From the NCBI GenBank assembly GCA_016806645.1, contig JACSYO010000438.1, positions 833,501 to 897,500 of the forward strand: a DNA stretch of 64,000 nucleotides, in the 5' to 3' direction. Position numbers and translations under genes: made by a program. The stretch comes from Ophiodon elongatus (lineage: Eukaryota; Chordata; Actinopteri; Perciformes; Hexagrammidae). Below are positions 44,704-59,900 of the stretch, in pieces (position 1 is the first letter of the stretch; every line of letters starts with the position of its first letter). Under the pieces are notes generated by a model that saw only the letters and a list, made by a program, of their open reading frames with translations, made no database searches and was not told the DNA's origin.

Positions 44704-47700
44704 TCACCTGTAAAAAAAAAAAAAAAAAAATCAACAACAAAAAACATGTTATTCACAATTCAGCCTGGATACCACATCCTGCACCGTGTAGGTAGCAGAT
44801 CTTTGCAACGTTGCTGGCAGCCGTAGGTGTTGCTTACCTGATCTCTGGATTGCGGTGACGTAGGAACTGAGACAGTAGGTCGGAGGTTTGTTGGAAGCAG
44901 CGACTCAGCTCGTCCAGCTTCTGCTCCATGGAGAGGATACGCTGCTCCAGCTCCCGATAGGAGTTATTCCAATTGGCACTGAGGTCGCACATGATCATCT
45001 GCATCTGTTGACGTCATCCACACAATGCAAATGCAAACATTTTTGTATTTCCAAGGGGTTGACTAGGCTCAAACTGTAGCCAGTCTAATATTAAGCAAGT
45101 CTAATATTGCTAAATTTGGTGGAGACACAGATTTATAATGACGCTTTGGAGAGTCTCTTTCTAACTTCCTGACTCAAAACCAACCCAGTGTTGCCAACTT
45201 AGAAACTGTCACTACATTTAGCAGGCCCTTTTGCAAGCTAGTTTAAAAAAAGGAAGCCAACAGCAACAAATCTGGTTTCTTTTTTAGTCCTCTGCACTCT
45301 CTGTGGCACAGCTGCATCCAGTCAGTAAGAGTGTGCAGCATATTTGGTTTACTGCACAGCAGTCAGACTGAAACTGATTGCAGCGGTTTGACATCTTACC
45401 AAGGGGCAACACTTGCAGTCTGGAAAAAACTAGGTTTGTTTTGACTATAAATCAATTAGGAAAATGCATTTTAAAGTGCACAAATTACACATTAGTGCCT
45501 CTCACTGGGTAACGTCTTTATATCTTGGGTTTATACCGCATGGAAAACTTTTCTGGGCCTGTGAATTCCTGACACAAATGACTCCTGAGACATTTTATGG
45601 AGATTTTTTATCAAGCATTTAATGGGTCTGAACACCTAGCAATAATCAGCAGATTGTAAAATACTGCGTAATAGTCTATGTAAGTAGTGAGTGTTTTTCT
45701 CATCTTATTTTGCTTTCGCCTTTTTTAGTGAAACATTCCGGTGACAGCTGTCATTTACCTTCGGGAGGTCCACCATCTCACTGACGTAATCTCTCAGCTT
45801 TTTTTGTTTGAGGCGTAAATGCCGAAATCTGTGCAACAAAAAAAAAAGAAGCTTTGATAGATCTCAGTCATGTATTTTAAACATTTTCATTATTCCAAAT
45901 CGCAGAAAAGGTTCTTACAGTTCAACGAAATTGCATGTTCTAGTGCAAGACCTTTTACCAGATTTCTTTTTTTAAAGAACCTAGTATGACATTCAGGGTT
46001 TCAAGTGGCATTCTCGAAGATTTTCATTTGAATAATAATTTGTCACTATCAATCGTTGAAGGAGGTAACACAATGGTGATGGAGCCCCTGGCCCACTGAT
46101 GAAAGTATTGCAATATCTATATATTTGCAGCATTACAAAATGGGTGTCTGTGGCAACATTCCCAGAAAGAATTGCAGTATTACAGTTTTTCTCCGTTGTA
46201 TACACACCAGAAATGTAACTATGCTAACAATTCTCAATTCTGAAAAATTACATGTTAGTGTCTAATTTCAGATGCAGCACAAGACTCCAGGCTCCTACAC
46301 TCAGCACGATTCCTTTGTTTTCACTCAAATAGAAATTCTAAAACAACCAGGACTGAAATCGTAAGCATTGCCACTTTAAATGCTCCAATGAGTTCTGAAG
46401 TGCACATCTGCAAATGGAGCGTCCTATTTTTGGACAAATAGAACAGCCATTCTGGCACAAAACAGAAACTGTGATTTGTGGAGGAATATGCTGAGTATTC
46501 CACTACTCAACGTGCAGAAGTCACGCTGTGTTCGTTAAATAGCTATAAAACATTGCTGGAAGGTTTTTGACATATAAAGGTGGAAAAGGGCTAAATGTAG
46601 TATCTGATGTATCTGGGATGGATGAAACCACCAAAAAAGAAATACAGAAGCCAATTTCAGCCGGTCCCTGGAGACATTAGAGCGATGGTCTCATGATGTT
46701 CTTCATCCTATCGTGTGGAGGTGCCTCCTGCTCGAACTTTCCACAGTGTTTTTATTTATAGTGGCTCTCCCAAAAAGCAGGAAGTACAAGCTCTCCACCC
46801 AGTGTAACACACACTCACACACATTATCCTTTTTGTCAGGATAATGAAGCACACAATCACACTTCTGGACTTCCTGTCTTGTGCAATCCACTTGTTCTTA
46901 GAAGCTTGGGCTCAATAACAAAGAGACACACCTCAAATGGAAAAATATGTGCAAAAAGAATATGGCTCCAGTATGCTTTAATTAGTTGTTTGCCAGCATG
47001 TGTAAGATCTTTTCCTTGAATTCGGTGTAATAAAAGGGTGGACCCTTATTCACACATGCCTCGCCCACAGAAAAGAGGCCAACGAATCTAATTAGTAATC
47101 TGTATTAGCTATTAAAAACGGTGACTCTGTAGTTAAGCATGTTGACATTAAGTTAATGACCTGTAAAACACACATGTAAGGCCGCCACCAACGTGCATCC
47201 CTTGCCCAGACACACACACACACACACACACACATTGACATCCTGCCTGACGCCACCATTTTGTGATACAGTAACTCACACTCTGATGGCTTCCAGAAGG
47301 CATCTCTGGTGTCTTCGGTGCTCACCGCGGTTGCCCTTTGTCAGGTTTGTGCGGTGCAGAAGCCAGCATTCCCGTAGCACGTTAGCAGCAGCATGCCGGA
47401 TCTGGTGAAGAGACATTTCAATCAACCGATCAAACCGTGGAGGTTACAGGAGCAGTCACAACCATGATAAGACCATCAAGATAACACAGAGCTTATCATT
47501 TTTCTTAGAAAGAATCTGGTTCATGTTAATCATTTTTGCAGAGGAAGTAAAAGTGTGAGTAATCCAAGGCAGCTGATTAAATCCAGACAGTCTAGTCTAC
47601 TGAACTATTTATCTCTATGATGCTGATTTTAGATAAAAGTATGATTATCAGGTCTTATATAGATGCTGATATACAATCATTTGAACAGGCCACACAGACT

Positions 47701-47929
47701 ATAAGTGAGGGACTGAAGTTCTCCGGTATCACCATTGCACCTTTCTCTTTGATTCTATTCATGTCTATTTGGTTTCCTGCACAAATCACGTAAGTGCCCA
47801 GTGATGATGTCACTCTGGCCCTTTTGTGAGTGTTATTAATAGAGGCTGTCAGTGTCTGCATCCAGATGTCTTCCCTTGTTCCCGTTAGTGTAAATCTGGA
47901 CTGCACCAGATAGCTCAGAAGGACGCGCA

Positions 47930-47978
<49 letters not shown>

Positions 47979-50900
47979 ACTTGAGCAACGACAAGCAAGG
48001 CATAAAGATGCAGCAAGTGACAGGATGCAGCCACTGGGAGAAAGGAAATAGTTGTATCCTCCAAAGCAGTGCACCTACCGCAGTCAGACTCTGCTTGACA
48101 CTGCTGGCAAGAGGCTGTAGCACAAACTGACACTCACATACTAGGAACTCTATCCATTATTACATGTTTATGTATAGATCTGAGACACTTTTCTGGCTTC
48201 AACATTGTCATGAATCATGAACAATGTTTCCTTACAAGCGTTTATTTATCAGACACCTCCTTCTTCCTATTATTAAGCAAACACTTGAATCCTGTCCAAG
48301 CCTACAAACAAAGTCCTCTGGAAGCTACTTCCACACACTCGCTCACACACATGTACGTAAGCCCAACCAGTTTCCTGCCCTTCGCTGAACCGTCCTGAAC
48401 TGACACAAGTTTCTTTCCTGACAGAGATCAGATGATTTCCTCTGTTTGACGCCTTGAAAATGCTATGAAGAAGTTGGCTTCTCCCTCCTTTTTTTTTCCC
48501 CACACTATCCTGTCCTCTGGTGTCTCTTATTTAAGGGAAATAAAAAAACATTCTCATAAGACTCGAAAACCAAAACACGCAATGCCACTCAGAAAGTAGT
48601 GACGCTTCCATCCTGACTGCTCCATCCGCTTTGTCGTTCTTCTTATTTGTCTTGCTACAGTGCAGTAGCCTCGGGTGGAAGGGAGGGCAGTTAACTGTTT
48701 ACTAAATGTTTATATAGGGATGTTTATTAAATTATTCGATAATATTACCACAAAAATAAAAGCCATGGTTTTCAGGTTCTACAGTTCCTGTAGGGAACCT
48801 TCAAGAATACAAATTACACGTTTTTTGCACCTGTTACATTGGACATTTTGATTTAGATCTGTTTGTTGTTGTCAACGTTGGTACAATGTTCCTAGTGATT
48901 TTATTAGGGTTTATTTTGTCACATGATGCTACACCTACGTTGATTTTCTAGGTTAAGAGTCAACCTCCTGATATTAAACTGTTATAGTAATGTGTTAATA
49001 TTTGGATGTAAAGACTGTATTTAATATATTGTTGAATTCTGCTTCATGGTATAGTGGTTTTACATGATTTGGGCTCTTTCAATACAGATAACATATTTTA
49101 CATAACTGCCAAGTATTTTCCAAAGCATACCAAAGTGTTTAACTTTTCTTTGGATTGAGTTATGTTATTGTCGTCTGGCACTGCGGAGCAGACTTTTCTA
49201 ATCATTCTGCACTACCACTGCTGCATTACCACACAATGTTCCAGTGACAACAATAAACACAGACGTGCTGTTCATTGAGATAGATTACCTAACTTAAACA
49301 AGTTCCAAGTTTCTGCAAGCTGGTTTTCATACAAAAATGAATGGGAAGGTTTATTCCAAAATCTACAACATTTCAGCTGGTTTTGAAACAGAGTTTGCAG
49401 TAATGTAAAGTATGCATGATTTGTAGTAAATGGGCCGAAACAGCCAAAAGAATACTGGTATTGTCTTTGAAGTAATCCTTGTCAGACGAAGCCTTTCAGG
49501 GAATAAGAAACAGCAAATTCCCTAGTGAAAATGGCCACGCGTGTACATCCAAAAGTTACACGTCTGATGAAGAAACTGCTGCAGAGAATGAATCACAAAT
49601 CGGTGAGTTGCCATGTTCTTCTTATAGATATATTGCAGTGTTTTCATAAAGTAAACTTTAACATTATAATATACTTTTGCTAAATAATTTCACTTTTTGC
49701 TCTTACCCTTTTAGAGATTTGGATGTCCAGCATGAAGAAGTGCACATGTTTCTCTCCTTTGTTCAACGCCAGCGTCTTGGTAACAACTGCCACCAGCATG
49801 GCAGTGCAGGCTACACCCTGGAACCCAACACACACACATGGACGTCGGCATGGTTTCTCAATAATCATGTAAGCGTTTGAGATTCATCCTGTATACTGTA
49901 GTGACATCAACAAGGTAGAACTCAAGAGAAAATGTTACAGTCTTGTGTGTTTTCCTCCACCATTCCCCTCCTGGGAAAGAACTTCTTCAGAAATCCGAAT
50001 GTTGCTCTTCATACCTCATATGGTTTTGTCCAATAAATCAAAGTTATATTTACACAGAGAGTTCAATGGTTAAACACAGGCCTGTGTGGCACTGCTATAG
50101 TGCTGGTTTCCTCTGAGAATAGCTGTGTGCTATTGCTGGACAGGGAACTACAGAATGATTGTTAGGATTCAAAAAGGCCGCAGAGCAAATCACATCTACA
50201 TACAGTCACACAAACAGACACTTGATAGGAAATGCAGACAAATCACCACGCGGATTTCATGTCCACCACTGATAATGATAAAAAGTCTTTACCTCTTTTC
50301 CTCTTTTTAGCTTGCATTAGAAAGAGAGAGAGAGAAGGAGAGAGCAAGATCAAGCATGAGCATAAGCACAAGAAAAGACAGTTTGAAAAGATATATATTT
50401 ATCTTTCACTCCAATATCCACAGAATATTTATAATTACACCGTCTGTGAAACCTGGGAGGTACAAACACTTTCCTTGGATCCATCCACACACAGTGATGG
50501 GATGCAAACAGCGTTGTCAACCCCTGAACACAGCTGCAAACTGAGTTATTGCTGGAGTCGAGCAGAAGTGCTGACCATATAGGTGTTCAGCCATATTACA
50601 GGTGTGAGATCCTAGTGACTGGCTACAGTAACTACCCTGATGGGAGTAGGAATTTATTTTTTTCCAAATCACAGGCACAGGTTGGCACACCCTCCTGTTG
50701 TAGTGGTGCCAAAGTCAATAAACCACCTAAAAATGGATATGGTGGAAAGTTTCCCCTTATATGGATGGAAGCTTATAAAAACAAGGGAGATGGAGAATGA
50801 GAGAGAGGTAAAAGATTGTTTTCCACTCTGTCACAGAAGTGTTTGAAGCCGACTCGTGCCCAGATCCAGAACCGCGGATGTGGTCTGCTTATCTGCTTGT

Positions 50901-53900
50901 ACCAGAATTTCACACAGCAGAGGTGAGGCAGCGAACCATAATTTTGTTCCTATTCAAACACACAGCCACTCCTCACTTTTAGTGACTTATTGTTTATCTT
51001 ACTTTACTGTAACTGTTTGTGTTTTATCTCAAGTATCATTCCACCATTCCTTCAACCCTTCATCTCTATCTCGGACCCTCCCTTCCACTTTTATTTCATT
51101 CTTCTCCTTGCCACTCCTTTGCACGCCCATAAAAACAAATTCTCTTGCTGTAATTTAAAATAAAATGCAGTCTTTTTTCCTTTCATTTGCTCTCACTATT
51201 TTGAATTAATGTTGAGCTTTCTATTCTTTTTCTCTGGGATACTTTAATTTGTTTCTTTTATATTCAAGGTATGACGAAAGAGAAGAGTCAGTGAATCCAG
51301 CAGAACAATGACATCATGCTCCATGCAGATGTTTTATGTGGACTGCATGCTGACAGCTTCCCCCCTCAGTCTTTTTGTGTGAATGCCTGGTACCAACACG
51401 GTCCTGCAGAAGCACCAGCCATTAATTTACAGCTGTGATCTAAATCTTACACACACAAGGGAATGGAGGCATGCAGGTCTGTCAGCACCGCTAGGGTGTG
51501 CAGCTGGGCAATAAGGGCCATCTATATTCAAGATAACTCTATAGGCTGAGATAGAACACAAAAGGCACAGGAGAGAAGTGAACTAAGCTGAACTGACTCA
51601 ATATGAAACGGGAAAGCTGAATAGGAAAATGGGGGAAGAGCTTCTGCAATGGAACAGAACAGAAACGGAAGGGAATGAAACAAACCAGAGAGGAAGATAA
51701 GGAACAGAATAGAGAAGAACAATATGGAACGGAACAGAAGGCAATAAAATAGATAGAACTACAACATATTATATTGGGGAAGAATTAATAGAGAGACTCA
51801 AATGGAATCAAATAAAACAGAAGGGAACAAAGCAGAAAAGAGCAGAAACTGAATAAAAGTGAAAGTAAGGGAGAAATGGACATATACAGAAGTAACACAA
51901 CAGAACAAAATGAAGTGAAAATGAGAAGGACAGCAAAAGAACGTCTGGTTTTGTGCCTTACGAAGCTGATAATCCATGCAGAGAAATAAGAGGTGGTTTG
52001 GTTAGGAACACATACAGAAGTGAAACAAAGATAAGACATTTTGTTAAGTAAACTGAAGCATGTAATGTCTTTTGTGTAGAAACCACTACTGCCGTTCTGG
52101 TCTTTTTCTGATAAGACCCCAACAAAGCCAAAGCAAGCACTTGAAAATGAAATGACTCAACAGGCGTCGACATACCTCCATGTGCACAGTTTGTTGTAGC
52201 ACTACAACAACAATACATGAAACAATTATAAATGTCTCAACAAGCAACCCAACCTAGTTACCATGACTCCAGTGAAGAGACACACTGCTTTGCCACAGCT
52301 GGTGTTGGGCGCCACATCCCCATAGCCCACAGTGAGGAAGGTGATGGCTATGAGCCACATCGCCGTGTCCATTTGGCCTGTCGGTGCTAGGGTCTGCCTG
52401 CATGAGGGAGACAGCAGGAGTGAGACTGTGTCGTAACAAAACCTGTGTATTCTTATGGACTATTAACCCTCCTGTTACCTTCAAATGTACTAATATCTTT
52501 TACCAGGTCAATTTGACCCCAGCAATTTAAACCTCCAGAAAATAATAATTCATATTGTTTCCCAAGTTTAAGTGTCAGGTACTTTATGTTTGTTTGTTGA
52601 CTACCTAAATAGCCCTTGAAATAATATATTTTTTTAAAAACACCCACCCCCCTGATACATCCAGAATACCTGTTCGCGACTATGGTGAAATATGCAGATC
52701 ACCATAAAATCTCACTGATTGGTTCCCACAAGACGGAGGCTAAAATGTGCGGGAATGTGAGAGCAGACAGGTGTCGGTGCTTGAATTTATCAACAACGTT
52801 GCAACCTTGTGCGGGAACGGCAGGTGCATCCACCCACCCACACACACACACACCCACCACACCATCATGTTAATTTTGTGTTTACCAAGTTGTCTCCATT
52901 AAATTAGAAAAAGTCATCAAATATGAAGCAAAAAAAATGATGTCAATCATTTATTTAGAGATGTTAAACATTGAATGGGTTCAAATTGACCCAAAAGGTA
53001 ACAGGAGGGTTAAGGGCAAAGTCCCTGCCACATTCTAAACATTAATCTAGCCATAATTCAATTTTACATGAGCTCAACCATGGTTAATTTAAACATTTAT
53101 GACCATTTTCAACTTCTGCATAACCATGTTTTACTTAAACATAACCATTTTTAATCAGATGCCAGTAACATTTTTCTGAATAATTTCCTTGGAAGTTTCC
53201 TTAAAATGTAATTCACTTTGTTTGTCAAGAAAATAGAGACACAGTTTTGGGACAGTTATTTAACTTTTGTTAGTAGTGTTGACTTTATAAACAATTGTTG
53301 ATTTCCAGATGTATTACTGTGAAAGGCCTGCTCTATTTAAACCAAATTATTTAAATAGTCATCCATTACTAATTATATTAATCTCATATGTTAACCATAT
53401 TATCCATATATAGAAGTGGGTGACAGATTAGATCTTTTATCTCAGTATAAATTTAAAATCTTATATCGCATTAACAATACTGTATATATCTTGGTATAAT
53501 ACGTTTTCTGGAAACTTTTCATAAAACGTTTATGGACAAAAAAAACAGATGGAAATAGTAAAATTAAATTCCTGAAAAATCAAAGGACTTCATTATTAAT
53601 GCAAACATCCTGTAAAAATCTAGTTTTGCCATGAAACAGTCCTACTCGTTGCAGGACAACATTTCCCACAATGGCCTAATATTACCAAAAATATCAAAGT
53701 GATCACTACAACAAACAGTATGACAAAAACCCTGAAGGCAGAGAAATGTATACATTTTGTCTATATTTGATATCCCCCTACCATGTCAATATGTTGATTC
53801 CTTGCCTATTGTTGTTTAACTGTCCTACTGTGCACTTGCTTAAAGACTCATTAGGTAACACAAGTAAAAGAAATACAAATTGATTAATTCCTGTTCCCAA

Positions 53901-56900
53901 CGATCCATTTCTTCATAATTTGTACCAAATGACATCGTCTTTTTCAGGAACCTAATGATTACAGTTGCATATAACTTCATGTCTTAGATACAACAATAAA
54001 TGAAACACCCTGAACATGACGTGTCTTCTGAGTTTGCTAAAGGTGCGGTCTGTTAATCAAACTGTGTTATCAGTGTGGATGCTCTACAGTATTTAGGAAG
54101 CCAGGAAGTGGCTACAAGTGTAAACTTGTAAAACATTAAAAAGCACAAGTCCAATGTACAAGTTGCAGAAACCACACAAAGAAATCATACAGTGTGTGAA
54201 TGTCCATCTGTTCAACAACATGGCTGGTGAAACAGTTCAGTGTTAAAAGGTTTGGTGGTCTTATCAGCTATCAAATCATAGGCTCTTTTATTAGTTTTGA
54301 CAAATAAAAACATACAAGATATGTGAAACTGAGAGTGAAACCTCCCATTAGGGTTCAAATGAACAAATGACCTCACACTGTTCAAACAGTCAGACTGCGG
54401 AAGGATACATTTGACGTTTAGTTGGCTCGCGCAAAGAAGCAATTTGATACGAGTAACGACATAGAATTTGATGATTATTAAATAAGTTATTGGAGTCAAA
54501 TTGACCATCAAGGTTTGAGCAGGAATGTTAAACTGCCAAACGTGTAGGTATTTTAATGTACAAGGAATAGAGTTGTGTGTGTGTGTGTGTGTGTGTGTGT
54601 TGTGTGTGTGTACCTATAATAGAAAGAACAAAAAACTGAGTTTTACTTTCATACGAGAAAGTATTAGTGAAAGAAATCATAAAACAGTATTCATTGGCGC
54701 AGCTACGATTTACTTTGTAAATCATTGTTTACTGTATATAATGAGAAATACCATTCAGAAACATTTTTGTCAATTCTTTTAGATACCAAGATTTGAAAAG
54801 CTCTATTTAGCGCAAAAGCCTCCGATAACTGAAATCCATTGTTCAAAGTCTTAGAATAGAAATAAAAACTTGTTTTGCTCACTAAACTTCATTCTAAAAA
54901 ATAAGAAAAAATGTACCATAGGCAGTCACAAGTCTGACTCTCTTGTATGTCGGTTTTCTTTTACTTAACTGCTGCAAATCATATCAGTTGGTGAATTAAA
55001 GCATATTTCAGGATAAATTGTTCATTGAAGGCTTTCCCACTGAAATAAAATCATATTTTTGATGTACCGCATAATAAAACCTTCAAGGTCAGTGCAAGTG
55101 CTTTTGTTTCTCCTTTTTGAGAAAATAATACTCACTGTAATGTTTAGTATGCACAGAGAACATACGTCATGCCAGTTCTTTGCTCGTAGTCTGACTTGTA
55201 ACGTGACACATACACATCTCTCTTCCCTACCTCTCACACAAAGTAAGCATCCAGGACGCAGTAAGCCAGAAGAAGAGGATGAAGACCAGCAGGGTGCGCG
55301 CCGGGTATTTGTTCATCAGTATCTTGAGCACAAAGCGGAAAGTGAAGTTTATGTTGTTGAGCGAGCCGATGCTCCTGTAGGAGACGCTCAGCAGCACTTT
55401 GCTGTGCAGCAGGATGGCTCTGTGCACCAAGTACAAGCGAAGGAACATCAGCACAGATAACAGCAGCTCCATGTCCATCAGGGCCTCGCCGTGGTGGTTG
55501 GAAATACACAGCGGAGTTGAGGAAGAGGAGTTGGCATGGAGGCCCACCTCCCAGTATGTGCCAACAGGATGGATGACACAGACCAGCAGCTCCAGAGTGA
55601 TCACAAGAACCCTGTGGCTGCTCATGGCAATACGCCAGTCCACCTGTTTGTGGTCAATGACAAACAGCTGAAAGATGGAGGAGGACAGTATAGAGACAAA
55701 GAGGGAGCGAAGAAAATGATAAGTGCTGATGGAAAACAGTGTAAATACAATCATGTCTTTATGTTAATGTGTGGAAATCATCCAATTCTCTCCTTGAAAC
55801 TTGAGTACAAAACACTTGATTTTCAGTCACTGGCTCCAGTTTCACCTCTTATTTTCCTATGACGCTAGTTGATGACATTATCAAAGCTCGGTGCAACCTG
55901 TTACAAACGAGCCAATGCAATGTTTTCACTGAGTCACACAAAAACTAATCTCATTATGTGGCATGCATAATGGCTATTATGCATATTTGTCTTTATGTAT
56001 TTTGCATCTCAAGCTTAAAACAAAGATTAGATAAACAAAATGCAAAAATGCAGTTCTCAGCAGTACATCATGTTTGTAACGGTCTGTGATAAGGGAAATA
56101 TCTTTAAAGCCTCCAAAGATAGGAAACCACAGATATCCAACAGACATCTGAGGAAACTTGTATGCTGATTTGTATGAGTCGTTCACATGTAAGGCCGTGG
56201 GAATGTGTTCATCCCCTCAAGATATATCTTTACCGTGCCTCATTTTGTTTAAGGGAGTAGAGTGAAGGTTCGCTCTCTCCTCTCATTGCTCCACTGGTTT
56301 GAAGCATCTTGATGCGTTTGGCTTGACTTAGTTTGTCACCTCTGACACCCAAGATCTGAACCTAGATCAGGAATTGTTGAACCCTGCCTGTGTGTGTGTT
56401 CGTCTCCACCCTTAGTCTAGCCCTCCTTATCTCCGCTTCACACTTGCACAGAGCCCGCTTGTATCAGATGCACATGACTTGCAAGAGTAGATAGACCCAG
56501 CAGCATGACCGAGACCTTTCTGCACTTTGTTCGTACTGCACTTTATTGAATATGCATGCTGTGAGTGTGCACAGGGGAAAATGAAAAGTTGTTTACTGTT
56601 TAATTTCAACCAAATCCCTTCATGTATACTGAAATCAAACACAACGGCAGCAAGCCATGTGGATTGGAAAAATAGCGCAGCTACAAAATGTTTTGTTTTT
56701 ACGCACATAACACAGATAATCAGTGTTGAGGCTACCCTCAGTGGACTGAGAACTCCTTCTAAAACGCACAGGTATCTTGAACAAAGTATCGTTCTAGCCA
56801 GGCTAATTGGGAACAAACATTTACTGGTATAAAAAGTGGTGCACAAAATATGGCAAGCCCTTAAGAAACAACAATGCACCTTCGCATGCAAACAGGCTTT

Positions 56901-59900
56901 CACTCGGGCACACGCAGCATCACAATGAGGGTGTCCAAACTCACCCTGATGTCCTTATGATGGAAAAGTATGATGAGGATCAGGAGACACCCTGTGGACA
57001 GGCTGATGGAACAGTTGATGATTAAGGCAATGTTTGTGCCCTGGGAAAGAAAGGGAGATAAGGCATAAACATTTTATTTCTTTCCATTTATGTTCTCCAT
57101 TAGCAAGGTTTTATGAAATATCTAATGCTCACTGTGGTGATGAGAGGGGTGGAAAGAGCAACAGAGTATCCAAATCATGGAGAGGCAATTATTATATCTT
57201 ACCAGGCGAGGTTTGATTCAACATTTAAAGAACATTACTGAAATGTGAGTTTTAAACAGACAGTGACTTTTTGACATATGGCCTCTGCAGGTCAATGTGC
57301 CTCCTGACTGACCTTTTACAGTAAAAAAAGCTTGTCCCTGGGGGAGTATCCTTTAAAGGTACATTATGTACTTACAAATTACATAGTTAATTAGCTAGCC
57401 AGAAATATAAATATAAAAAAGCAAACCAGGATGTAAGACATATTCCAGTAAGACATATCCACAATTAAAAGAAACATTATAACTACACATTAGGCCATGA
57501 TGAGAAAATCATTGTTTTGCTCTTTTCTTCTCACAATTTGAGCGGCTATATTCCCCAAGACAGTTTGTGCAGACCAACCAATAGGTGTTGCTGGACTGCA
57601 AGTTGGACTTGATCCCTCACCAGCTTCTTACCCAAACAATTGAGCTGCCAACTGCACCAAGCATTACACACATGTCACTTCAGTGGAAGTGGAAGAGATT
57701 TTTCATCAACTGATTTGAATTTGTACCTTTACTTCAGACTGAATTAGTACAAATATCTGTGGCATATCAAAATGACATTGTAGTGCTGAATTGATTGTTG
57801 ATTACCAACTGCTGCTTTTCACTGTGAATTAAACACTCTTGGGTTTTGGTCTTTTGGCCATGCTTTCTGTGATATTTCATACACTAAACAGTCTTCAGTG
57901 AATTAAAAAAAAAACTAATTGACCACTACATAATGATTAATAATAATGAAAAAAATAATTAGATGTACCCCTTAGGGAGGATCAAACATCAAGTATGTGG
58001 CATGGTACATATGAAAAATGTATTTTCCGTATATGTCAGTTTAAGTTGAGTGTGCTTCTCCAATCAGTAATGCTGGTAAGAGCGTGCTGGCCATCTCTTC
58101 TTTGTAATAAAGGTTTTGTCAGAGATTTCCTTTCCAAAAAACAACATTTAGAAAATACTGCTGATTGTGTTATAACAGCATAACTGATGGCCACTCTGTG
58201 ATCCTTGCTTTTCCAAAAGGAGCATCATTAGAAATTGCTCATGAAAGTGAAATGACTGATCCAGTAATGTACTGCAAAAGAGGTACATAAAAAGCCACTC
58301 AATTAAAGAAACTAGAGCGCTTGTAATTAACTACTTTTCATTCCAGGGAACTGACAGCCGGAGACACAGATGAATTAAGAACTACAAGCATATGGCTTCT
58401 GCTGTACCACCTTTTGTCTCAGCAGGTAAAAGAGCACCTTTACACTTAATTCATGCATCTCTGTGCAACTGATGCGTCAATGGAAGTTTTTAACGGAAAG
58501 TGCAGTTTGATGTGGTTTACGGATAAAAAGATAATTACAAACTTTCAAACTTGAGGAAACTTGAGCGTGTAGTTGGTATGGTGTGACGTCCGTTGGCAAG
58601 GTAAGCCGTTTTCCACAGTTTCTCCCGTAGCATCCACATCACGTCTGTATTTCGTCCAGGGCTAATTAGAAGACCCCACAAAAGCTCAACATTTCCATAA
58701 CAGAGAGTTCAACAACATGTTTCTTGCTGAGTTTCTAAAATAGTTTTTGTAATGTTTTCATGATGGAAACAGTCATTTCAAGCCTGATGAACCTAATCTG
58801 GGTTAAACTTAACACAGATTGTTTCTTGTAGTCTTGGACGGACACCGAGCCACCACGATAAAACACTGAATCCAGTGCAAACTAAGGTGGTCTAGTTTGT
58901 TTATACCAAAGAAATACTACATACATCTGACTTAAGTTGTCTAATTTGGTTTGTTAGACGGTGTGGTTTTGTTAGGAATCATGTAGATTATTGTGCTGTA
59001 GGTCACTCATGAAACTACACACATCCTGAAATAAACTTGAGGATAAAAATAATATCCTACAAGAATATTATACCGGCATAGTGGGACAGTCATGCGAAAG
59101 GAGACCAACCAAAAACTGCACAAGGGGATCTCACTGTGAAGCTACCTGGTGACTATGGCACGACATAATCACTGCTGGGTGACACCATATGGACATTTTG
59201 TTAATATTACAGTAAGAGTGACTCAGTCAAACAATGCAACAGAAAATGTCGGTGAAATCAGGAAACTGATGTTTAACAAGCTGCAGGTGCCAAACCCTGT
59301 AGATCACTTGCCCTCTAAGAGCACAGGGGAGTAGGATACCACTTCACTGCTCCCTGTAAAACAGGTTTTCCATCCTTGTCCATGGGACTCTTAGCACTGC
59401 TGGTTTTCTTTCTTACCCCCCTGAAAACTATGTGGAATTGAGAACTGCTGCCCTCCAGTAATAGTATAGTCATCTAATGGAGCAGAACAGTGGTTCAAGA
59501 CCCAACAGGGTTTTATTACCACAAATCACCATAGCAGCTCATTTCGATAATATGCCTTTTTCACGGAAGACATTTTGACTTGTCACAGTAAGTATAGCCC
59601 AGGTGTACATCATGAAATGAAGGATGGCTGAATTCCATTCAGATCCTGGTATCCTGCATGCTGGCTCAATGTCACTCTCACTGGAGCTCTTCAATAGCAC
59701 AGAGTCATCGTTAATCTTAGTAACACCTGTACTTTTACTACTGTGACAAGTCAAAATGTCTGCTGTGATAAAGGCCTATTCCTCCTTCTGTTTTATCAGC
59801 GTAACCACAGATAATGTACACATGTGGACCAGATATGGGCAACTTTTGGTAGTCACAGCTCAGTTATAGCTATGGCAATAGCGTGTGGGTTTTGGCTGGT

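Noticed and set aside
47655..48133. Long frames across the (CA)n tract
   Set aside because: Cys/Val repeats are translated microsatellite, not protein.
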